A DNA stretch of 64,000 nt from Bretschneidera sinensis (GCA_023935145.1 CM043701.1:73330817-73394816), one strand, 5' to 3'; shown: positions 12,601 through 24,618, numbered from the stretch's first letter. Numbers and translations are program-made. The notes: a model not told the origin generated them from the letters alone.

Positions 12601-12810
12601 GTTGTTGTCGTAGAGAAATCTTTTATGATTTGTCATCATAAAACCTTAATCATGTGTTATTGACTTTAAAAATGTGTATGATTTAAGTGACACATCCTAA
12701 TGGAGGAATTGATTACAAAGTGCCACATATGAGTAAAAGCAAGTTGGAAAGAGATGTGAGGCTTCCAATCCAACTTTGTTGTGATAAAGACATTTTGCAG
12801 CACTAATTTT
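9640..12810 (+). pseudogene. Mariner-like transposase pseudogene (interrupted)
   Basis: The part before the LTR shows SKDGVIKRGS, a KQAKQC helix-turn-helix-like block, then LHQRIK and ending LEF (9944). After the LTR the reading resumes with CLSNIGPCS and continues to THIDEKMFYLS (the first catalytic Asp), PQRTCKSKRFISKIMFLEAV, then SPDMNVLDHGYFKAIQS (the third acidic site). It closes near the family's C-terminus with VPHMSKSKLERDVRLPIQL at about 12720-12780. The second Asp block (QQDNA in relatives) is not recognisable. Several frameshifts and stops are present. The protein would have cut and pasted DNA at TA sites; this copy is dead. Confidence 0.8.
9945..11994 (+). mobile_element. Solo LTR of the chromovirus family seen at 474-2466
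   Basis: It starts TGTAATATCC and ends CGTTACA. It aligns along most of its length with the LTR at 474-2466, and no internal coding region is attached on either side. The flanking pentamers GTTTT (9940-9944) and GTTAT (11995-11999) match 4 of 5. The mariner reading frame resumes on either side of it, which fixes the borders independently. It was presumably left by recombination between two LTRs. It carries about 120 bp at 11430-11550 that the left copy lacks. Confidence 0.8.
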
Positions 12811-13834
12811 ACACCTTCAACAATGAGAAAGTTACAGACCTGCAGTTTTATTTTTTTTATTTTTTATTTTGATACTTTGTGGATACCTTGCAAATGGTCA
12901 TCAAAGTATGAAAGCTATTTTTGATTTTATGTACACCTTCAAAGCAGAACAAGTTTTTGTTTTTTATTTATGCAGTGAATGAAAAGACGTTTATATCATG
13001 TTTTAAGGCTCTCTCTTATCCCTCAATTGTGTATAGCCATTGAATGAAAAGAATGGTTCTATCATGTTCTCATTTATGTCTCGTGCTTGTTTTTCTAGCT
13101 TGATTCATTTATATGTCTCGTGCTTGCTTTTAATCTTTGTTTTGTTTCATTTAGAATGTTTCAGCAAAGCCAAAAATCCATTCATCTTTTAAGGGTGAAA
13201 GTTGATCCTAGGATAATAGCTTATGTTCAGTTCATAAAAGAAAGAAAGAAAGAAAGAAATGACAGTGGGTTTCTTTGAAATGCAATTGTTAAGTTAATTG
13301 GATGGCTTCTCTCCTCTTGATTTTGCTATCTTATTGTCATTTGATGCAACTAGGTCTAGTTGAGTTCTGTTCTTAATTTTCTCCGATAAAAAAAAAAAAG
13401 TGTTTGAGTGAACATTTTCTTTGCAATTTCGGAGACAAAAAAATATGCCATCAAGTTTCTATTTAGTTATCTCCTTCACTCGGTTGGTGAGTATAAAGAC
13501 AATGCATAAGTGAATGAAAAAAAAATAAATCAAGAAAAATTTTAATTATATTTATCATGTTCCTTTATGGGGCAATACTCATTTTGGTCTCAAAGAGCAA
13601 ATAAGTGGTTTCCTTGAAAAAAATCTCATTCTTATGTTTACACGTGAGAGACCTAAAGAGTTGGAGTACAAATTGGTTTATTTGGGAAACCATGCAACCA
13701 AAAGAAAGAATACTTTACTGTTAATTTTTTTTTTTTTTTTGTATTCTTGGAGTAAAATAGAAAAATTAATGATAATTATTTTCCGATATCAATTTTTTTT
13801 AAAAAAAGTGATAAATAAAATTAGACGGGAGAGT

Positions 13835-15029
13835 AATTCACTTTTTTTTTTCTCAATTGTCTCCTCCCAAGTGCCCAATGATCCCAACAATTCTCTCTTT
13901 CACGTTTCTCTCCCATGTAAACATAAAGTCTACATTGTCACAGAGACCATAGTACAAAGTTGAGACTACAAACTATTTTTTTACTGTTGTGCTTAAAGCT
14001 TTTGCTATTTTTTTTTATCCATATAATTATTCTAAAGATACAAACACTCTGGCTGTACAAGTTGTACTGTCATACAATTTCAATGAGTTACAAAGAGGCT
14101 AAGAATAAAAAAAAAATTGTTTATTTGATGAGGTAATAGTGATACCGTGATAGATAATTAGATAGCATAGATGATGGATCTGTTTTTTGCTTTGTTATTT
14201 TTATTTGTTTATGAGACGCCATTTAACTGCAGTGATTCATTGTTTCAATATTGAAGAAGATCAAGAAATTTAAAAAGATTTTTTTTGCAATTTGGCTCAG
14301 GTTTTTTCTTTCTAAATTCTAATCATTTATATATATTTATTAATGATAAGTTTTTTATACCTATTTTCAAATGGTAAATTGATTTTATTTTATAAAATAA
14401 TATTATAGACTTCATTATAGTTATTATTGATAATAATTATTTTGATTTAAGATAAAATTATATTAGGGTTATTTTTTAGTTTTTGGTATAATTATAACAT
14501 AGTACTTATAAATAATTAATTTTTTATTAAAAAAATTAGATTATATTATGTTAAGCATTCAAGGATCTTGAAACTTGATAGTACTAAGCATTAAATAAAA
14601 AATATCGAAAGGGGTAAAGTATTTGATTTTTCTGTACTCTCCTTTTATTTTCATGATAAAATTTTTGACCGAATACCTCTTTGACCCCAAGATAATGGCC
14701 CTAGATCTGTCATTGAGGATGAGCACCAGCTAGTTTGTTGCATGTAAATTTAACATAACAGTGAAACTTAACCAACCGGGTCTGAGGCATATGTCGATAG
14801 ACATGTAACTCTGTATATATTTTTTTATGTGATATTTTTTATTATTGAGTAAATTTTAATAAGTGCATATATAGATAGACATGCCTAGGATAAAATAGTC
14901 AGATGAGAAATAAATATTTTTCTTTATAGCAACAATGGAAGAACAATATTTTAGGGGGCTAGTTAATCACTTCCCAACTAGGGTAATTATTGAAATAATT
15001 CAACCAACTAATATTTATTTGTTTAAATA
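13835..15029. other. No recognisable gene; AT-rich
   Basis: Long A/T-rich runs (for example 14300-14560) with no domain found on either strand. Part of the region near 14900-15030 may belong to the hAT remnant that follows. Confidence 0.4.
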
Positions 15030-15559
15030 TTTATAGGATCAAGGAACTTGAAATGCCATTAGCATTGCCAAGAAGAAAGGCAAAAAGAAAGTTGATGGCG
15101 TTCTTGAGTTGATCGATATTGACGAGGATGAAAAAATGGAAGGAGAGGAAGATCAAGATGAAGGAGTCCAAGGGAGATGGTCGACATAGTAGATGATGAT
15201 AGTGATGGAGATGAGCTTGATGATCTTGACATTGTTTGAGGGTTTTTAGTATATGCATGAATAGAAATGTCCTTTTTTTGGGTAAAGTTGTATGAACTTG
15301 ATGATCTTGACATATAATATAGGTTATAGAACATACTATATGCATGAATAGAAAGGTTTTTTTGTCGGTAAAGTTGTAAGCAGACAAAGTATATTTTGGT
15401 ATTATGCAACATTATAATGCTTTATATTTCAACATATTTTATGTTTAAACACTATTACTACATTTAAAGAAAAAATTGAACTGAATCATACGATTTGAAT
15501 CATGATTCACAAAAACAATATTTCGATTAATGATACAATTCTTGATTTGACAACTATCG
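15030..15559 (+). pseudogene. Probable 3' end of a hAT-family transposon
   Basis: A short coding relic reads KKGKKKVDGVLELIDIDED. After a frameshift it ends in an acidic tail (VDIVDDDSDGDELDDLDIV, stop at 15237-15239), as seen at the C-termini of BED-type hAT transposases. The sequence then runs into 'gaatcatgattcac...gatttgacaactat' (15485-15559). This matches the terminal part of the hAT-type MITE ending at 18479. It is inferred to be a decayed coding relative of that MITE. The 5' end was not found. Confidence 0.4.
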
Positions 15560-16182
15560 TTAGGACTTACATCAATATTAAATTCCATGCTAGTTTAGTT
15601 CTTGGTACTTGTACGTTAATCTCATTAGGTTTGAGGTAGTTTGTTGTTCTGATTTGATTGGCAAAACTACATCTTTCTTAAAAGTAAAATTCTCGCAAAT
15701 GAGAAAACTTGTACCTGTTTAATAGGGGACTTGATTACTAGGAGAGAACATTTTACCCAAACATAATTAATAAGAGAACAACAAGGATTACCAAAATGGT
15801 TTGTCACACACACACACATATATATATATACACTAATGTGTAAATACTTCACTTTTTTTTTAAGATTTAATAATACTAGGGCATTTAAGTAAATTGTAGA
15901 AAATTTTGAATTCTTAGTTGATTTCAAACATATAAGTCGTTTCAGTTTTATACTTGCTATAAGATATTGCTTGATGCATGGACTCAAAAACAATTTTGAT
16001 TTAAGCTTTGCTTTATTCTTCATATCTCTCTATATGCACCTTGTCGCTTACAACTAATGGTCATTTTTGTTTTCCTTTATTTAGATTTTGTTTGCTGATA
16101 ATTATTCTTCAAATGGTTGTCGTTTGCTTCTTTTTTTTTTTTTATCTCAAGAGAACTCTATGATAAGTGAACTTTAAGTATG
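15560..16182. other. No gene; CA/TA microsatellite
   Basis: Nothing coding is recognised. A (CA)n(TA)n microsatellite lies at 15805-15831. A T-rich stretch precedes the ribosomal protein copy. Confidence 0.5.
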
Positions 16183-16492
16183 ATGGAAGCCAAATTCTTT
16201 CATTTTCTTAAGATTGTTGGTGTTGGTTACAAAGTCAAAGCTGAAAGCAGAAGGACAACTCTTGTATCTCGAATTGGGATACAGTCATGAGGTTGAGCTG
16301 AATGTTCCTCTCACAGTCCGTGTTTTCTGCTTAAAAAATAATGTGGTTTGCTGCACAGGAATTGAAAAACAAAGGGTGCACCAGTTTGCTGCTACCATTC
16401 GAAGTTGCAAGCCTCTAGAAGTTTACAAAGGCAAGAGTATAATGCACATTGATGAAGTTATCAAGAAGAAACAAGGAAAGAAATCGAAATGA
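16183..16492 (+). pseudogene. Mitochondrial ribosomal protein L6 (uL6m), frameshifted copy
   Basis: The full-length coding stretch matches the short nuclear-encoded L6 of plant mitochondrial ribosomes (about 100 residues). It starts MEAKFFHFLKIVGVGYKVKAE, continues with LGYSHEVELNVPLTVRVFC, NNVVCCTGIEKQRVHQFAAT and IRSCKPLEVYKGKSI, and ends in the basic tail KKKQGKKSK. One extra A at about 16244-16246 shifts the frame after codon 21, so the ATG at 16183 reads into a stop. The remainder (16247-16492) is open and well conserved. No intron is present and no poly-A tail or flanking duplication was seen. It is either a recent pseudogene or an intact gene with a one-base sequence error; the good conservation leaves both open. 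Confidence 0.8.
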
Positions 16493-16559
16493 TAGCAATT
16501 ATACTTGATACTTATTGCCAAAAAGTTTTGCATATTAACGTGGGCGGGCTTACGAAGCC

Positions 16560-17840
16560 TCATATTGTAAAATCAAATTTTGAGGATTCTTGTAGCATTA
16601 AGGATTTTAAAGTCGTTTTAAGAGCTTTGCAATATTTTAAAAAGTTGTTTAATAAACCAGCAAGAGGAGAGGATTCAGTATCTAAAGCTCTATTTTTTTA
16701 CTGATGCAAATATATGGGTATTGACATAGAGTTCACACAAGAAAGAGGTTTTTCAAAATATTGTGGACAAAGTTTCAAGGAAGCTGGCAAGTTGGAAAAC
16801 AAGGTTCCTATCCTCGGGTGGAAGACTACTGATTAAATAAACTCTATCTGCTCTCCCTATCTACCCTATATTTTGTTTAAAGCTCCCATAGTATTATTTG
16901 GCGGAAGTTTGTTTTGATCAATAGCAAATTCTGGTGGGACTACAACACCAACACCAAGAAACTCCACCTCATAATCTTTTCGCTTAAAACAAGCATGGCT
17001 CATTCACAACTCAAATGGCTTAATCATAGAACTCTTAAAGCAAAATACTTCAAAAGTTCATCCGTTCTTAACTACCCTAAACCCCAAGAAGCCTCTTAGA
17101 TCTAGAAAGGGATACCAGATACTCCATGAAAGATATCTTCTCACTTCAACCACAAATTCTAACACCTCTACGACTTTGGATGTGCCTTTAGATCACCAAA
17201 GAAATCATTAATTTCGATGGCCCTATTTATTAGGTGGTACATATTCCACGAAATCAGGTTATGAACTCCTTCGATCTTCGAAGGTTAAATATTTTTGACA
17301 AAATCTCTGGAGACTCAATACCCTTTCAAGATTATTCTTTCTTTGGAAGCTTTGCCATTGAGCCCTTCCCATCGGTGAGGAGCTCAGAAGACGAGGTATC
17401 CAACTACCCAAGAAACCTTTGCCCCATTTGTAATCAGGCAGAGACTCTTGATCACCTCTTCAGGATCTTATTCACTCCACTCTTAAGGATCTTACTCACT
17501 ACATATTCACTGGTCCTCACTCCCAAGTCTCCCATCGCATCACCATTGGATTTGGCTGCGTCGAAATAGTGTCCATTTTAACTCTCTTATCCCTAACCCT
17601 CACACCCTCCATTTTAACATCAAAGGACATTGATCTCTCATTACAAGTATTCGTGGTTCCACCCAAAACGAGCAGGTCTACGTCCTACTCACCCTCTACG
17701 TCACCATTCATTGGGGACAATCTCTTCCCTAAACTTCTTAGTGCCTTATGCTTTTTGGCCTCTCTCTCTTTCTCTCAAAAGAGGAAATCGAGTTTCATTT
17801 GATTTCATGTTTAAAGGTGTTGTAGATTATGGGAGCTAAG
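16560..17840 (+). pseudogene. L1-type LINE remnant: reverse transcriptase 3' part and zf-RVT region
   Basis: After a weakly conserved stretch (16560-16700), the translation gives NIVDKVSRKLASWKTRFLS followed by SGGRLLIK and ALPIYPIF, the classic block after the reverse transcriptase of plant L1 LINEs. Further on come FWWD, ALKAKYF-like and STKSGYELL motifs. The zinc-finger-like zf-RVT stretch then reads FLWKLCH.ALPIGEELRRRGIQ and CP.C..AETLDHLF. Multiple frameshifts and stops are present. It begins less than 100 bp after the L6 copy. Neither a 3' poly-A tail nor flanking duplications were found, so the ends are approximate. Confidence 0.75.
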
Positions 17841-17925
17841 AGCAGTTACTAATGTCAATTGTGTTTTTTTCTTCATGAATGGGACAAGTTTTGGGATGTT
17901 TGTGATAGTTGGGAAATAGTATAAC

Positions 17926-18479
17926 CATAGTAATCATAATCTTATGATTCAAGATTCGATTCATACGATTCAATTCAATTCAGAATCTAATTTCAATTCA
18001 GAATCTAAAATAAACATAGTTCATTAGTTTTTCTCCTTAATAAGTTATTCTAGAAAATTAGAATTCTAAAACTTTTGTGATGAAACAAATAATCCATATA
18101 GCGTTCATATCTTTGATTTCATTCCATAATAATATTAAGTATCGCAATAATATTATTTTATTATATGGTACTATTTTAGTTATTATTTATTAAATGTTAT
18201 TATTATTATATGACTATAATATGCTATTTAGAGTAGATCTGATGAGATTCAGATTAACATCGTTTGGTTAGAGACAAGTGTATTTCTAACTGGTCACATG
18301 ATCATTCAATATATATTAAAATATTTCACTTTTAATATATATTGTTTGTTTTACGTATATACATGTCAATTTAAATTTATTTTAGGAATTTGTACTGAAT
18401 CTTACGATTCAATTCTCAGTTCTCTATTCACAAAATCGAGATTTCGATTCACGATTCGAATCTCAATTTGACAACTATG
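17926..18479. mobile_element. hAT-type MITE, 554 bp
   Basis: The element starts CATAGT and ends ACTATG. It is flanked by AGTATAAC (17918-17925) and GGTATAAC (18480-18487), an 8-bp target-site duplication with one mismatch. The sub-terminal regions on both sides are packed with GATTC/GAATC motifs ('gattcgattcatacgattc', 'gatttcgattcacgattcg') facing each other. No coding sequence is present. The end-segment at 15485-15559 belongs to the same family. Confidence 0.7.
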
Positions 18480-18487
18480 GGTATAAC

Positions 18488-18852
18488 ATTAGGTTTTACA
18501 TAATGGTATTTTATATACCACAAGTAACAAAAATATTGGCCACCCAAGAGTTCCTCAGTATTTCCAATCTATGGCCAAAAAAGTCAGTAAATTAAGTCTA
18601 TATGCACCGCATGATCATCCTATGCTTGAAGATCCAACATATTTTACTAGTGAATCTTCTTGCTTAATCTTGATAAGTTGTATAATTGAATTTTTTGCAA
18701 ACTGATATTGGGTTTTTCTTTTTTTTTCTTCACTTGGTAGTTGAACAAAAATGCCCATAGCCATGGGGATCGAAACCCTAAACCCACCATTCACAAGGAC
18801 CACACCATTTATGAGGGGAGTTTCCATTAGATCCATTTGCAAGAACATGATA
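18488..18852. other. No recognisable gene
   Basis: Short unassigned segment between the MITE and the minus-strand LTR element. Confidence 0.4.
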
Positions 18853-20758
18853 TGTTTTGAGATTTTACCTCTAAAATTCACATACTCAAATTTTAGGTAA
18901 AAACACAACCACAACAGTTAAATAAGCAAATAAAATAAAGAGCAAGAACACCAAGAATTAATGTGTTTTGATAACCTCTTTGCCTACATCACCAACAAAC
19001 CAATTGCTTTATTAATCTTCAATTACAACTTTAGGAAGAGCAAAGTTGTTAAACTCTCACCCCAAAGTCTCAATACAACAAAAGCTCCTAACTTAGCTTT
19101 AGTTGTAAGTGTCATCTCTACTTGACAACCCAAAACCCCAATACACCCAAAGCTCTCATCCTAACTCTAGTAGTAAACCCCTCTAGTTTACAATGTATAT
19201 GTGAATTATGAGTGTGCCTCAAATATTCTCTAGGACCCCCTTTATATAGAGAATATTTTCTTAATACTGTTAGGAAAAGAACAAAATCATAATAAACTAC
19301 TACTAGTTGTACAATCAACAATCTAATAGGAAATTACTACTATTTCTACTATAACAAGCAATTACAAAATAGGAAAAAACATTTCCCAAACCAATTAGAA
19401 GTCTTCATTGTGGGGAATTGAGCCAAAATCCTAACAAATCTCCACCTTGGGTTAAATTCTTCACCTCATCATCAAATTTGGCTTTCTTCTTTGGTTGGTG
19501 CGATCGTTCTTTTTGGTCTTCTCATCTCATCTGCTTACTCTTTGAAGCAATCATCTTCTCATTCAACACGTACAAGCTTCTTCGTTCATGGTATCTGTCA
19601 TCACTACCTTTAAAGCATCAAGAACTTATATCTCATCATCCTCATTAGCCTTTCCATTATCATTTTGCTTCATTCTACTCAACTCCTCCAAGTCCTTCAC
19701 TGTGACCTTGCTTTGTAATTACGTGTGTTCCTCTTCCTCATTGTGGATACACTCCTTATTTGAGAAATCTAGATACTTGGATTTTAATCTTTCCTCCACC
19801 TTCTTTGAACTGCTCCACTTGCTTACTTTTTCTGGATCTTCTCTTAAAATAATCACAAACAATTCTTCAACCTCGAACACACTTGGCCTCTTCAACTTAT
19901 CTTTCTCTGGAGGTACTGCGAGAACTTCTCATCCATTCAAACTTCCTTGCTCACCATTAACATCGTGACTATGTCACCTTCTTTCGGTTGCAAGTACTTC
20001 ATCTCTATCAACATATTACTCAACAAATTAGTGATAATGGAATTGAAAAGGCTAATATTCATCATACATTCTTCCATCTTCAATTCATCAAATAGTCAAT
20101 ATTAATCATGCCTACTTTTTATATTTTTTCCATCGGAACCACAACTCTGATACCACTTGTTTGGATTTTACATTTAAAATCCACATACTCAAATTTTAGG
20201 CAAAAACACAACCTTAACAGTTAAATTGGCAGATAAAAGAGCAAGAACATCAAGAATTAATGTGGTTCGACAACCTCCTTGCTTACATCACCAACAAACC
20301 AGCTGCTTTATTAATCTTCAATTACAACTTTAGGAAGAGTAAAGTTGTCAAACTCTTATCCCAAAGTCTCAATACAACAAAAGATCTTAACCTAGCTTTA
20401 GTTGTAAGTATCCACTCTACTTGACAACCCAAAACCCCAATACACCTAAAAACTCTCATCCTAACTCTAGTAGTAAACCCCTATAGTTTACAATGTATAT
20501 GTGAATTATGAGTGTGCCTCAAATCTTCTTTAGAACCCTTTTATATAGAAGATATTTTCTTAATATTGTTAGGAAAAGATCAATATCATAATAGACTACT
20601 ACTAGTTGTACAATCAAAAGCCTCCGAAACTCTATTATGTTATCATAATTACATTCAAATAGAGTAAAGTCTCCTACAAAATCAAATAACTCAATTTTCA
20701 TTTTGATAAATAGGAGATTACAAAAAAAATTGCTCAAATTATGAGCCAGTCAATTACA
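18853..20758 (-). mobile_element. Small non-autonomous copia-type LTR element
   Basis: Two direct repeats, 18853-19436 and 20158-20758, share long near-identical blocks (for example 'accaacaaaccagctgctttattaatc'). The sequence between them is only about 720 bp. On the minus strand the upper repeat is followed by TGGTATCAGAGTTGTGG at about 20139-20155, a match to the initiator-tRNA(Met) primer-binding site of copia elements. The lower repeat is preceded by a purine tract (AAGGTGGAGATT, complement of about 19437-19448). The minus-strand interior has a broken acidic/lysine-rich reading frame with no pol domain. No target-site duplication was found, and the outer 140 bp of the upper LTR is strongly diverged. 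Confidence 0.65.
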
Positions 20759-21873
20759 AAGGAAGACATCCAAAAGGCAAGTTATGTTGCACCCACAAGG
20801 CCACCACAACAAAACTGAAGGGAAAAAAATCCAAGAATTATATTTAGTTACCATAAATAATTTAATATCGCCTTTTGCAATAAAAATGACTCAGATATGA
20901 ATTAGTCAAGCATATAGATCCTGGAGGCAATGTCCTGAACCAACCAATCAAATCCCGTAAGCAACCCTTCACCTGTTGTCATAGACACATGGGCTTATAT
21001 TATCCCACATCGACTAAGTAGAGAAAAGAGAATGAGGATATATAATGGATTGGTAACTTCATCAATCAAGTTAGTCTTTTAGGTTAGAGCCTAGTTCGTG
21101 ACCTCCACTTTCATGTGGGATGGGGATACCACCCACCTGGATCTCACACTCCTGACCAATGACCAAGGTATATTATCTCACATCGGTTAAGTAGAGAAAA
21201 GAAATGGGCATAACAAACTAGCACTCTTAATTGAGTCAAAGTCATCTGAATGCAACTTTCACTATTGAGTTGCCATTTTAACATACCTTTCATTGTAAGC
21301 ATCATATCAATTCCCCTTTTCCGGACAGCTCCAAAGATTCCGTCACAAAAAGTCTATTGAACTGCAACTGCCGTTCACAAAAAGTCTACATGGCAAAATT
21401 TCAAGATTCTTTCCTTTTTTTTTTTCAAACTATTTTTGCATTTGTTACAAATTATTCAAAAATATGTAATTCAAATAAAATTCTCAAAATTTATAATTCA
21501 AAGTTTAATTTTAATATTATTAATTCAAGTAAATTTTTTTTTTCATTTTTTGTTTATTTTTAAAAATATTTGGATCTATTTTCAACTCAATAACACTTGG
21601 GTTATATAAATGAGAGCATTTTAATCAACTCATGCAAGAAGTTAACACCGTGACCTGAGGGTGGAAATCACAAGGGTTATGTGATACGAAAAATTCCCCA
21701 AAGACCTCTTTAGAAAAGCATTAAACCACAAAGAGTGCAATTATAATAAAGCCTGAAGATTATTTCAATCTATCCTCTTTTGAATCCGATGTAGCAAACA
21801 ACAAATTATATGATACGAGAAGTCACAAAAAGAAGCTTTAAACCACAAAAACAAACATATAGATGTGGCATTT
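20759..21873. other. No gene; a duplicated 'cccacatcg' motif
   Basis: Two related blocks, 'tatcccacatcgactaagtagagaaaagag' (about 21000) and 'tatctcacatcggttaagtagagaaaag' (about 21175), lie 175 bp apart with 'catgtgggatggggatacc' between them. Such blocks occur in plant repeats. The rest is AT-rich. Confidence 0.45.
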
Positions 21874-22640
21874 CTACGGAATCATGACTACAAAATGAAA
21901 AATCATTTCTGCTTGTGTGAGAGCACCTTTAATGTCCTGCTTATTTGCTAGTATCAGCAACGATGCTCCATCTAGCTTCTGCTGTAAAAACAAAGAGGTT
22001 TTATCAGAAAGTATTTCATTTCAGCATTGTGAACCAACAACATGATACTACTGTGCATAATTGGGTAAGTTTTGTTTTTGCTTGTCAATTGAAACAAGAG
22101 CAAGTTATATAGAAGCAGATACCTCTTCCTTCAAAGGAGTATCAAGTTCCAGTTTGCAATCATCTAACCTCCTAAGATCTGAGCTGTCGATCACCCACAC
22201 CAACCCATCAGTTTGCTCAAAGTAATTCCTCCAATAAGATCTTATCGTTCTTTGTCCCCCAACATCCCATATATTAAGACTACACCTGCCGGAAAATCAA
22301 CCCTTAACTGTTTGATAAATTTCCTGTGACAAAGATACCAAACCCACCAAACTAAATTCTTGTAATCTATATATATGGGACAAGAATAAAGATCTTACTT
22401 CTGATAAGTGAAAGTTTTGATATTGAAGCCGACAGTGGGACTGATGATGCTTGTGTCCTCCCCATTTATCTTCAAGACAATCGTTGCTTTGCCTGAATTA
22501 TCAAGATCACTGCAGAACAATATATAATGGGTAGTTTAATAAATTTTTGATAAGTAAATGGGTTGTTTCATATGTACTTATTTGAATGAGAGAGGGAGAA
22601 GAGTCACATACACCATGAGTATAATGCTGAGAAGCCCCAT
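21874..22640 (-). pseudogene. TTN5: Truncated ARL2-type (TITAN5) small GTPase gene copy
   Basis: Four exons can be placed on the minus strand with GT-AG borders: 22640-22612, 22509-22399, 22285-22123 and 21978-21874. The reading frame is open across all joins. Exon 1 gives MGLLSII then LMV; the basic stretch normally between these is gone in an exact 36-base in-frame deletion. Exon 2 carries the P-loop as DLDNSGKAT (family GLDNSGKTT), so the first Gly and the Mg-binding Thr are replaced. Exon 3 has [20 protein letters not shown] (G3) and ends LKEE. Exon 4 has the NKQD guanine-specificity motif, then leaves the family after ALTQAEM and stops at 21874. The C-terminal third is missing. ARL2 acts in tubulin folding. 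Kept introns mean a DNA-level duplication, not a retrocopy. It is probably a pseudogene. Confidence 0.82.
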
Positions 22641-24613
22641 TGCTAACACAGAAAACAGAACCTACAACTTTAGTTACAAGGACTTGGATACAGGAGTCTT
22701 ACACGTGTATCCGTGTGTCTAAGTCGTCGAAATTTAAAATTCAAGACACAAGAATTCGGTAGAAAATGATCCAAAAATTGGATATGGGATACATAGCCTA
22801 TTTCTTTGAAAAAAAATTATAGCACTAATTCATGTGTTTGTTAGATAGTCAGATTTTGTACCCATTTTTTTTTTAATCTATCTCCATTTATCCAGTCCAA
22901 ATTAAATTTAACTTGAAGTTGTATTTGTTACATGTTAAAAGTTCAATAAAATTATGCTAGCCTATTAAAATGACGGAAGAGTGCTAGCTCATGTTACTTG
23001 TTATGAATTTAAATAAACATTTAGTGAAATATTTATGGTGATGTGAGAATATCTAAAGGCACAAAGCTCAATGCCAAAAAGTGGAGCTTCAAGTAAGCAT
23101 ATGTGATAGTATGTGAAAGTTGAAATGTATCATTTCAATGTGGATCCTGTCTTTTTAAATGCTTTGTGCAATGTGTTCTCATTTCTTTGTTGTCCACCAT
23201 CTCCATGCTTCACTGTTTTAAAGTTCAAGCAGATAACAAATAATTGTAACGTTTCTTTAAAAAAAATCAATGCATCTTACCTATAATTTATATCGACACC
23301 TGTGATGTTGACATGAGTATTTTAGACGTTAAAAAAGATAAATCCATATAATATAGCCCACAACTCTTGATAAATTAAACAATTTATTCGAGTATTTTGT
23401 TGTATCAAAGTTAAATCCTACGTCATTTTGGTATCGATATGGTTTGTTGGATTCTCCTTTTGCCCTTGTCATTTTTATGTTTCTTTTGTTTTAAACCAGC
23501 AACGAGCTTCTCTTCATCAAAGGCGCTGCTCCAGTCAAACATAATAAACAGACCTGGAGGAGACTCAAATCCATTGATGGAATAAGTATCAAGTTTTGTT
23601 ATAAAGACGCAAATCTAGTAGTAGATAAACTAGCAAAGTTTGGCACTGAATTGGTTTTTTTAATTGATAATTAGTAGAATTTTAGAAAAAATTACAACAA
23701 CCTTCTTGAGGTTTAGTGATTATTAAACTTACCTCTTTATAATTTTAGAAATTATATTAACCTTCTTTGAATGTATTTGACTAAACAAAATCCGTGTATA
23801 TCACAAAAGTCTTGAACAGTTGACAAATGATTTACCGATGGAATGTGATATTTTTGTCAAAAATTAGATTTTTTTTCTAAGTGAAAAGAGTATCAAATTT
23901 CAAGGCACAAAAAGGATGCTACTCAATTACAAAATTTTGGAACCCACAAAAATTATAGGATTGACTAACGGCTCAAAAATAGAGGGAAATAAGAGTAGGG
24001 TAATACTGAAATGTCAATGAGATAAATATAATTCCTAAAAAAAGTAAGTTTGAGTATAAATTTTTACTGAATTTCAAAGAGGTTATTTTTCTATAGTTTC
24101 TCATGCATTCAAAATTTTTAGTCTTATTTTGCAACCAAATAGTAGCTCTCATTGGCTCCATTTCTCTTGGAATTTTAACAGCGTGTCCAACCATTAAAAT
24201 CTAAATATTGAAAATTTAAAGAAAAAGGCTCCATTTCCGCATTGAGATAATGTGGGACATAAACAGAAACGTTGTCGTTTCAAAACTGAGAAATTACACA
24301 TTTCCCTCCATCTGTTTCCTCTTTCCATCGCAGAATAATGATCCTTACTAAAAAAAAAAAAAACTGATTAATGATCCTCTCTATCTTAGAGCTCTGTTAA
24401 TATGCTGTATGAATAAAACCACATTTTCAATTCGTCAAAGCAATATTATAAACCGAGTTTAGGTGAATTCTAGTGATTTTTTTTTCCTTTTCTTTCCTTT
24501 TCTTGGTTGAAAATAAGATTCGTGTTCTTTTTTTTAAAAAAAAAATATTATTTTTACTTATTCATGACTACAATTGTTTGTGGGTGGATTACTTAGTTAT
24601 TCAGATTTGGGTA
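22641..24613. other. No intact gene; one LINE-like RNase H scrap
   Basis: At about 23575-23660 a short reading frame, ISIKFCYKDANLVVDKLAKFG, resembles the end of the RNase H-like domain found in plant LINEs and RVT_3 proteins. Its neighbourhood has no other part of such an element. The remainder is AT-rich and unassigned. Confidence 0.4.
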
Positions 24614-24618
24614 ATTTT

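Larger units (their letters stand above)
9534..13834 (+). mobile_element. Mariner-like element (plant MLE) split by a solo LTR
   Basis: A mariner-type transposase relic lies on both sides of the LTR at 9945-11994. Possible element ends are 'tattcctctgttctttatc' at 9534 and 'ttagacgggagagta' ending near 13834. Both resemble the CTCCCTCCGT-type Stowaway/MLE termini and abut TA. Without the LTR the element would be about 2.25 kb. The transposase assignment is firm and the outer ends are tentative. Confidence 0.5.

Noticed and set aside
15031..15412. Two overlapping His/Ser-rich minus-strand frames of about 117 residues
   Set aside because: Opposite the acidic hAT tail. The composition mirrors the GAT-rich plus strand and has no domain.
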